Assembly (NCBI GenBank): GCA_934675795.1
Contig: CAKURW010000037.1
Span: 1-18,321 of the forward strand
Length of the DNA stretch: 18,321 nt
Source: an uncultured Collinsella sp.
Lineage (GTDB): Bacteria; Actinomycetota; Coriobacteriia; Coriobacteriales; Coriobacteriaceae
Reading direction: 5' to 3'
This document shows, one piece after another, positions 14,201 to 18,321 of the stretch. The notes under the pieces are model-generated. The model was not told where the DNA came from. It saw only the letters and a list, made by a program, of their open reading frames with translations, and made no database searches. Each line of letters begins with the position of its first letter. Positions within the stretch are counted from its first letter, which is position 1. The position numbers and the translations under genes were made by a program.

Positions 14201-14591
14201 CGTACCACTCGGGTCGAACTTCGCGGTGCTTGTAGACGGTGACCTGGAATGACGGCACCTCAGCGTAATCGTAGGTTACGCCTTCGCCGCCGGTGCGGCC
14301 CTGTGGTGCGCCCAGGCGAACCTCGGGCTGGCCCTCGATATTGCATATAAAGCTGTACCAGATAAGACAGGGCTCGGTGCACTCAAGCTCTACGGTAAAT
14401 ATGCCGTCGCCCTCGTGCGTCATGGGATACCGAGACTCACCAATCTCATCGACCCAGGTGCGCAGCGTAAGCGTTGCCTGGTTGGGGTCGGCATCCTCCA
14501 AAATCACCGATAGCGAAACGGAAGTTCCAGTGGTCACAGCGCCAAACGGAGTACGAAACTGCGGCAGACGGCTGTTGTGTATCAATCTCAT
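11295..14591 (-). CDS. Bifunctional GH13 alpha-amylase-type glycosidase / GH77 4-alpha-glucanotransferase
   Basis: 1098 residues, two enzymes in one chain. Residues about 1-125 are an N-terminal beta-sandwich of the kind found in neopullulanase/maltogenic amylases. Residues about 130-540 are a GH13 barrel: DGVFNH (263-268), GWRLDVADE with nucleophile D351, LLGEVWE with acid/base E380, and SSHDRPR with D455. An all-beta domain runs to about 636. Residues about 650-1098 are a MalQ-like GH77 domain: SPYAGPSAFAGN (703-714), RLDHFLGF with nucleophile D908, AEDLG with E954, and THDTSTLAGW with D1003. All catalytic residues of both halves are intact. Inferred job: hydrolyse or debranch maltodextrin and glycogen fragments and disproportionate the products, in the cytoplasm since no signal peptide is seen. 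The start has a weak Shine-Dalgarno (CTGGACC) but matches the expected N-terminus. It lies downstream of glgD-glgA on the same strand, consistent with glycogen turnover. Specificity (amylase, neopullulanase or cyclodextrinase) cannot be assigned. Confidence 0.93.
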   Translation of the reverse strand: MRLIHNSRLPQFRTPFGAVTTGTSVSLSVILEDADPNQATLTLRTWVDEIGESRYPMTHEGDGIFTVELECTEPCLIWYSFICNIEGQPEVRLGAPQGRTGGEGVTYDYAEVPSFQVTVYKHREVRPEWYERGMVYQIFPDRYARDEHWRERTLAEVEKPRKGIQRRMVEDWNEPPVYERAEDGSIKTWDFYGGSLKGIQEDLPRIAELGFTAIYLNPIFEAASNHRYDTADYTKIDPILGTEQDFTELCEAAEKLGISIILDGVFNHTGDDSIYFNRYGNYPGVGAWQSEDSPWRDAFYFHEDGSYDCWWGVGNMPAINESSELVRERLLGKDGVIRKWLRAGAHGWRLDVADELSDDFLTEIKKAVLAEKPDALLLGEVWEDASNKISYGHLRRYLQGSELDSAMDYPFRDMVIGFLMGYKNAYQAAEDIETLRENYPREALSCALNLLSSHDRPRIISVLGGGPDESQLPESERSKWRLDENSMGLAKSRFWLATLMQMTFPGVPSIYYGDEYGLEGLTDPGNRRTMPTKENLHDFDTFAIVKNASAVRRALPFMIDGEIKAFALNDEVLAYNRTGKDGESATVIINRSLRNSHRVSIPALGECASDVISGHECEIHNGTVTLDLYPLGSSIIYHHAEQRLQEPLDHGAGVVCHITSVPTDDGKPGTIGAPTRRFIDHLAAMGMRYWQVLPVNPTDFFRSPYAGPSAFAGNIDLLPESHEELAADFETWKARGGEDADPLYTAFKHRNADWLEKYCVYMAVKKYFEGESRHDWPADVARYNEHLIDDKRFHDEAELQAYMQYRFDLAWCELMNYAHKKGIEVIGDIPMYVSDDSADAWSEPENFWLSDTGKAIEISGAPPDNFAPEGQVWGNPTFRWDHMKQNGYSWWMNRLRRAFSLYDRVRLDHFLGFHSYYSIPAGKACADGRWLAGPGKDLFQTAYDELGPLNFIAEDLGYLTPGVRAMASTCGFPGMDVLEFSDYDVRCGVHPTPGKILYTSTHDTSTLAGWCTRTFAGGDEPSGVEVAAKLISDALASDAPLVMMPLQDVLGLGDDARMNVPGVATGNWTWQADEADIAAAENKTAQLLRNNHRFWGEA

Positions 14592-14652
14592 AGTACGGTC
14601 CAGTTCAATAGAATCATGGCCTGCTGGCCATGGGCTTTACGCACAGGATGTA

Positions 14653-14658
14653 AGTATA
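14653..14658 (-). promoter_or_regulatory. Candidate -10 box upstream of the GH13-GH77 gene
   Basis: TATACT on the minus strand, 61 nt upstream of the start codon. At 17-18 nt upstream lies TTATAC / TTTATA, a poor -35. The sequence around 14663-14686 (TGTTTATACAG, CCTGTGTACAACA on the minus strand) is an imperfect inverted repeat that could be an operator. This is speculative. Confidence 0.35.
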
Positions 14659-14734
14659 TCTGTTGTACACAGGCTGTATAAACAACATCCGTTTACCATC
14701 GGCGAACGGTTGTCCTAGAAAATCGTTTTACCAA

Positions 14735-14773
14735 CTACCTACAGAGAAGGGGCGCCCGGTTGGAGCGCCCCTT
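14735..14773 (-). terminator. Putative terminator of glgA
   Basis: AAGGGGCGC (14747-14755) and GCGCCCCTT (14765-14773) form a 9-bp GC-rich stem with a 9-nt loop, 36 nt past the glgA stop. On the minus strand it is followed by CTCTGTAGGTAG, so the U-tract is poor. Confidence 0.6.
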
Positions 14774-14809
14774 ACTTAGGGTTTGATGAGGTTTTAAATC
14801 GTCTGTGGG

Positions 14810-17089
14810 CTAGCGGCGCTTGCGGGTGGCCGTGGCCTTGCGGACGGACGTCTTCTTGGACGGGGCTTTTTCCTTTGCCGGAGCGGCGGGGGAGACCGGA
14901 GTCTCCTTGGCGGGCTCGGGCTTGGCCTCTGCCTTTGGGGCAGCCTTGACCTCAGCGGCCTTCGGCGCCGGCTTGGTCTTTACCTCGGCCTTGGGCTCCT
15001 CTTTGGCAGCAGCGGGCTTAGTCTCTGCCTTGGGAGTCGTGGTCTTTGCCGTGGTCTTCTTGGCCGTCGTCGTGCGTTTTCGCGTGGTGGTCTTGGCGGC
15101 GGGCTTGGTCTCGACGGTTACCTCCGCCTTGGACTCTGCAGGCGTCTCCTCGACCTTGGCTGCCGGCTTTGCGGCTGACTTGGTCGTGGCGGCCTTCGTG
15201 GTCGTCGACTTCGTTGCCGTGGTCTTCTTGGCTGCCGTTGTCTTCTTGGCGGTCGTGGTCGTCTTCTTGGCAGCAGTCTTTGCCGGAGCCTTGGTGGCCG
15301 GCTTGGCCTCAGCAACCTCGGCCTTTACCTCGGGAGCAGCCTCGGCTTCGGCGGCCTTCTTGGCAGCGGCGGTCGTGCGCTTGCGCGTGGTCGTTGCCTT
15401 GGCAGTCGCTGTTTTAGTCGCGGCAGACTTGGTCGTCGTAACCTTCTTAGCGGTCGTCTTGCGGGTAGTGGTCTTCTTAGCTGCGGGCTTTGCAGCGGGC
15501 TTAACCTCGGCCTCTGCCTCGGGAGCAACCACAGCCTTCACCTCAGGCTCGGCCTTGGGCTCCTCTGCGGCCACCGGATCAGGTGCAGCCTCAGGCTCGT
15601 CGACAACCGCCGCCGGGCGCTCAATCTCCGGGTGCATAAAGAAGTACAGGTCCAGATATTTATCGGCCGAGCGCGTCCAGCTAAAGTCCTGGCTCATGGC
15701 CTGCGTGACCAGCTGGTTCCAGGCGTCGCGGTTATCCCAGAACAGACGCGCCGCGCGGAATACCGCATCGCCCATCTCGTCGCCGTTAAAGTTGCTAAAC
15801 GAGAAGCCCGTGCCCTCGCCGGTAAACTCGTTGTACGGCTGCACGGTGTCCTTCAGGCCACCGGTCTCGCGAACAATCGGCAGCGTGCCGTAGCGCATGG
15901 CGATGATCTGCGACAGGCCGCAGGGCTCAAACTTCGAAGGCATCAGGAACATGTCGGCGGCGGCATACATGCGCTGCGACAGCGCCGGATCGAACTCGAT
16001 GCGTGCGGCCATGGTGCCGGGGTACTTGTCCTGGAAGTAGCGCAGGCCGTCCTCGTAGTCGCGGTCGCCGGTGCCCAGCACCGCCACCTGCACGCCGCCG
16101 GACAGGATGCGGTCGAGCGCGTACATGACCAGATCCATGCCCTTCTGGCGCGTCAGGCGCGTGACCATCACCATGAGCGGACGGTCATCGCGAACCTCGA
16201 GGCCCAGTTCCTCCTGCAGCTTGGCCTTGCACACGGCCTTGCCGGAACGGTCCTCCACGGTATAGTTGGCGGCAACTCGCTTGTCTGTTGCCGGGTCAAA
16301 GCCCGCAACGTCAATGCCGTTCAAAATGCCCTGCAGCGCGTAGGAACGCTCGCGCAGTACGCCGTCCAGGCCCTCGCCAAACTCGGGCGTCTGGATCTCG
16401 TTGGCATAGGTGGGGCTCACCGTGGTGATGGCGTCGGCATAGCGCAGGGCGCCCAGCATGTAGTTGATGCTGCAGGCGTCGCAACGCAGCTGCGAGGCGG
16501 CCGCCGGAATGTGCGCCACACCAAGGATGTCCTCCATCACGGTGTCGCTAAACTGGCCCTGGAACGCCACGTTGTGGATCGAGAACACGGTCTTGACGCG
16601 GTCATACAGCGGCAGGCCCTGGTAGAACTCGCGCAAAAACACGGGCGCCAGCGCCGTCTGCCAGTCGTTGCAGTGCAGGATGTCGCACTCAAAGCCGGCG
16701 GGCAGGTGCTGCAGGCTCTCGGTGATGGCCTTGGAGAAGAACGCAAAGCGCTCGCCGTCGTCAAAGAAGCCGTACGGATAGTCGCGCGCGAAGTAGCGCT
16801 CGTTGTCGATGAACATATAGGTGACGCCGTCGTGCTCGAGCTTCTCGAGTCCGCAGTACTCATTGCGCCAGCCCAGGCTCACGTAAAAGTCGGAGAAGTG
16901 CTCCATCTGCGACTTGTACTCGTCCTTGATGGTGGCGTACTTGGGCACCGTCACGATTACTTCGGCGCCGGCGCGCACAAGCGCCGCAGGCAGCGAGCCC
17001 GCCACGTCGCCCAGGCCACCGGTCTTCACAAACGGTGCGCACTCGGCCGAGGCAAACACGATCTGCATCTTTTTGCTGGAATCAGCCAT
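14810..17089 (-). CDS. glgA: Glycogen synthase with a histone-H1-like C-terminal tail
   Basis: 759 residues from the chosen ATG. GlgA (GT5) extends alpha-1,4-glucan chains from ADP-glucose. Seen: the N-terminal Rossmann lobe with KTGGLGDVAGSLP starting at K22; HCNDWQTAL at 139-147; VSPTYANEIQTPEFGEGLDG near 224-243; the C-terminal lobe with VTRLTRQKG at 309-317; and KFEPCGLSQ at 386-394 with the conserved Glu388. The enzyme proper ends near residue 488, the normal family length. Residues 491-759 are a low-complexity extension of Ala, Lys, Thr, Glu, Pro, Val, Arg and Ser only, plus two Asp. The start is set by AGGGAG 5 nt upstream; an in-frame ATG at 17131 would lie within an intercistronic hairpin. 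It follows glgD at 89 nt, probably in one operon. The tail is in frame, with no stop or frameshift seen. Catalytic function is confident; the tail's role is unknown. Confidence 0.96.
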   Translation of the reverse strand: MADSSKKMQIVFASAECAPFVKTGGLGDVAGSLPAALVRAGAEVIVTVPKYATIKDEYKSQMEHFSDFYVSLGWRNEYCGLEKLEHDGVTYMFIDNERYFARDYPYGFFDDGERFAFFSKAITESLQHLPAGFECDILHCNDWQTALAPVFLREFYQGLPLYDRVKTVFSIHNVAFQGQFSDTVMEDILGVAHIPAAASQLRCDACSINYMLGALRYADAITTVSPTYANEIQTPEFGEGLDGVLRERSYALQGILNGIDVAGFDPATDKRVAANYTVEDRSGKAVCKAKLQEELGLEVRDDRPLMVMVTRLTRQKGMDLVMYALDRILSGGVQVAVLGTGDRDYEDGLRYFQDKYPGTMAARIEFDPALSQRMYAAADMFLMPSKFEPCGLSQIIAMRYGTLPIVRETGGLKDTVQPYNEFTGEGTGFSFSNFNGDEMGDAVFRAARLFWDNRDAWNQLVTQAMSQDFSWTRSADKYLDLYFFMHPEIERPAAVVDEPEAAPDPVAAEEPKAEPEVKAVVAPEAEAEVKPAAKPAAKKTTTRKTTAKKVTTTKSAATKTATAKATTTRKRTTAAAKKAAEAEAAPEVKAEVAEAKPATKAPAKTAAKKTTTTAKKTTAAKKTTATKSTTTKAATTKSAAKPAAKVEETPAESKAEVTVETKPAAKTTTRKRTTTAKKTTAKTTTPKAETKPAAAKEEPKAEVKTKPAPKAAEVKAAPKAEAKPEPAKETPVSPAAPAKEKAPSKKTSVRKATATRKRR
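14813..15619 (-). repeat. Low-complexity Lys/Ala/Thr repeat tract inside glgA
   Basis: Encodes GlgA residues 491-759. Basic blocks rich in KKTT, TTTRKRTT (567-573 and 667-674 regions) and AAKKTT alternate with acidic blocks (about 497-529, 581-597, 645-661), giving a block polyampholyte. It has no Gly, Leu, Ile, Asn, Gln, Met, Cys, His or aromatic residue. The plus-strand DNA shows many GTCTTCTTGGC-like repeats, so it is a plausible site for slippage and length variation. Confidence 0.9.
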
Positions 17090-17094
17090 ATTGT

Positions 17095-17100
17095 CTCCCT
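17095..17100 (-). promoter_or_regulatory. Ribosome binding site that decides the glgA start
   Basis: AGGGAG on the minus strand, 5 nt before the ATG at 17089. The resulting N-terminus MADSSKKMQIVFASAECAPF matches family GlgA. Confidence 0.8.
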
Positions 17101-17111
17101 GTTGCAATTCG

Positions 17112-17147
17112 AGAATAGCCGCCTGGCGCAAACCGGGCGGCTATTCT
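17112..17147 (-). other. Intercistronic hairpin between glgD and glgA
   Basis: A perfect 12-bp inverted repeat has arms AGAATAGCCGCC (17112-17123) and GGCGGCTATTCT (17136-17147) with a 12-nt loop. It lies 31 nt after glgD and 22 nt before glgA. On the minus strand no U-run follows (CGAATTGC), so it is more likely an mRNA processing or stability element, or a leaky terminator setting GlgD:GlgA ratio, than a full terminator. Confidence 0.65.
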
Positions 17148-17178
17148 ACGTGTTACGAGCGATGTTGCGGTGCCAAAG

Positions 17179-18306
17179 CTAGCTCGCGTTGGTGATATCA
17201 GAAGTTAACGGGGCCTTTCCCAGCACCAGGATGTTCTCGGGCGTGCCGCGAAGCTCGGTGTTGGTGGGAACCACGTTGTTCTTGTCCAGGATGGCGTTCT
17301 CAACACGGGCGCCGCTCTTGATGATGCAGCTCTGGTTGATGATCGAGTTGGTCACCGAGGCGCCTTCCTCAACCACAACGCCGCGCGACAGGATCGAGTT
17401 GCGCACGGTGCCCTTGATGATGCAGCCGGCCGAGATGATCGAGTTGCACGCGTGGCTGCCGGTCGCATAGCGCGAAGGCGGCACGTCGTGAGCCTTGGTC
17501 AGGATCGGGCGCTCGGGATCGAAGAGCTGGTCGGCCACGGTTTGGTCAAGCAGGTCCATGCTGCGGCGATACAGCGACTTCTCGCTAAACACGCCCACGA
17601 CCTCGCCCTTGTACTCGTAGCTGCACACGTCGATGTTGCCAAAGTCGCCCTGGAGTGCCTCGAGCAGATCCAGATAGTCGGCGGCCTGGTAGTGGTCGAT
17701 GATCTCGAGCAGCGTCTCGCGGTTGACGATGCAGCAGTCCATAGAGGCGTTGTCGCCGTACACGACGCCGGCGCTCACGCCCGTCAGGCGGCCGTTCTCG
17801 TTAATCTCGAGTTTGGTCTCGTCATCGACGTTGCGCGTGGCCTTGCAGTACACCACGGTCATCTGTGCACCGGAGTTCTCGTGCGCGTCGATGATCGTGT
17901 TGAGGTCCATATTGAAGATGATGTTGGTGCCCATCATCACAACGTAGGGCTTGTCCGAGCGCTGGAACAGCGTCTTGTTGGAGATGATGTCGCGTAGCAG
18001 GAAGCGCATGCCGCCCTTGGTGGTGCCATACGCGTTGCCGGGCACCATGAACAGGCCGCCTTTCTTGCGGTCCAGGCCCCAGTCCTTGCCCGAACCCACG
18101 TGGTCGATCAGCGAGCGGTAGTTGCCCGGCATGACGACGCCGACGGTCTTAATGCCGGCATTCATCATGTTGGACAGCGGGAAATCGATCAGGCGGTAGC
18201 GGCCCAAAAACGGAACGGACGCGATGGGGCGGTCCTTGAGCAGCACGCTGCCGTAGGTCGAAGAGTAGTTAGCGGTGATATAACCGATGGCCTTGCGATT
18301 GATCAT
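17179..18306 (-). CDS. glgD: Glucose-1-phosphate adenylyltransferase subunit GlgD
   Basis: 375 residues. GlgD is the GlgC-like partner in the ADP-glucose pyrophosphorylases of Bacillus and relatives, making ADP-glucose for GlgA. Seen: a nucleotidyltransferase-like Rossmann domain at about 1-240 with SVPFLGRYRLIDFPLSN at 30-46, and a left-handed beta-helix of hexapeptide repeats at about 284-345 (IISAGCIIKG, SILSRGVVVEEGA). The glycine-rich GGxGxRL loop of GlgC is missing (the N-terminus reads AIGYITANYSSTYGS), and the catalytic Asp of the GlgC AGDHxY block is Asn128 in MGTNIIFNMD. It is therefore probably non-catalytic or regulatory, as known for the GlgD family. Start: AGGGGG lies 9 nt upstream. 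It heads the visible glgD-glgA unit; a catalytic glgC is expected just beyond the right edge, which I cannot see. Confidence 0.94.
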   Translation of the reverse strand: MINRKAIGYITANYSSTYGSVLLKDRPIASVPFLGRYRLIDFPLSNMMNAGIKTVGVVMPGNYRSLIDHVGSGKDWGLDRKKGGLFMVPGNAYGTTKGGMRFLLRDIISNKTLFQRSDKPYVVMMGTNIIFNMDLNTIIDAHENSGAQMTVVYCKATRNVDDETKLEINENGRLTGVSAGVVYGDNASMDCCIVNRETLLEIIDHYQAADYLDLLEALQGDFGNIDVCSYEYKGEVVGVFSEKSLYRRSMDLLDQTVADQLFDPERPILTKAHDVPPSRYATGSHACNSIISAGCIIKGTVRNSILSRGVVVEEGASVTNSIINQSCIIKSGARVENAILDKNNVVPTNTELRGTPENILVLGKAPLTSDITNAS

Positions 18307-18321
18307 CGGATCATTCCCCCT

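Noticed and set aside
14813..15619. Separate histone-like gene downstream of glgA
   Set aside because: No stop codon separates it from GlgA, and no internal ATG exists in the tail frame (no Met in residues 491-759), so it can only be read as a fusion.
15632..17182. Long plus-strand open frame (516 codons) opposite glgA
   Set aside because: Shadow frame; no ribosome binding site or family motif, and glgA is fully supported.

Overview
The window looks like chromosomal DNA from a high-GC actinobacterium of the Coriobacteriia, most likely Collinsella or a close relative. The evidence is the GC-rich, mostly C-ending codon use, the pairing of a GlgD-type subunit with GlgA, a single-chain GH13 amylase / GH77 amylomaltase, and the general gene repertoire. 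The genus is an inference; no rRNA or other marker settles it. Ten complete protein genes fill the window. No tRNA, rRNA, CRISPR array, transposase or prophage gene was seen.

Region 1 (about 1-3360, minus strand) holds a single-chain iron-sulfur L-serine ammonia-lyase and S-adenosylmethionine synthetase (metK). Each has its own terminator. A 121-bp palindromic element lies in the leader of the serine ammonia-lyase gene.

Region 2 (about 3399-10907, plus strand) starts with a second, 209-bp palindromic element between the divergent metK and gltX promoters. Then come gltX (glutamyl-tRNA synthetase) with a terminator, the pair priA-def (replication restart helicase and peptide deformylase), a third palindrome and a terminator, and the pair fmt-rsmB (Met-tRNA formyltransferase and 16S rRNA m5C methyltransferase, overlapping by ATGA). 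def and fmt act on opposite ends of the N-formyl-methionine cycle, and gltX and rsmB also serve translation.

Region 3 (about 10928-18306, minus strand) holds a small FmdB-type zinc-ribbon protein and a glycogen/maltodextrin group. That group is glgD (ADP-glucose pyrophosphorylase-like subunit), glgA (glycogen synthase) and the GH13-GH77 fusion enzyme that would trim and rearrange alpha-glucans. The catalytic partner glgC is not in the window and probably lies beyond the right edge.

The oddest items are: a 269-residue histone-H1-like, almost purely Ala/Lys/Thr/Glu/Pro tail on glycogen synthase; a canonical sliding-clamp-binding pentapeptide (QLSLF) at the extreme N-terminus of PriA; a strand-specific C-to-T codon gradient that starts sharply upstream of fmt and fades through rsmB; and three unrelated long palindromic intergenic elements next to housekeeping genes.
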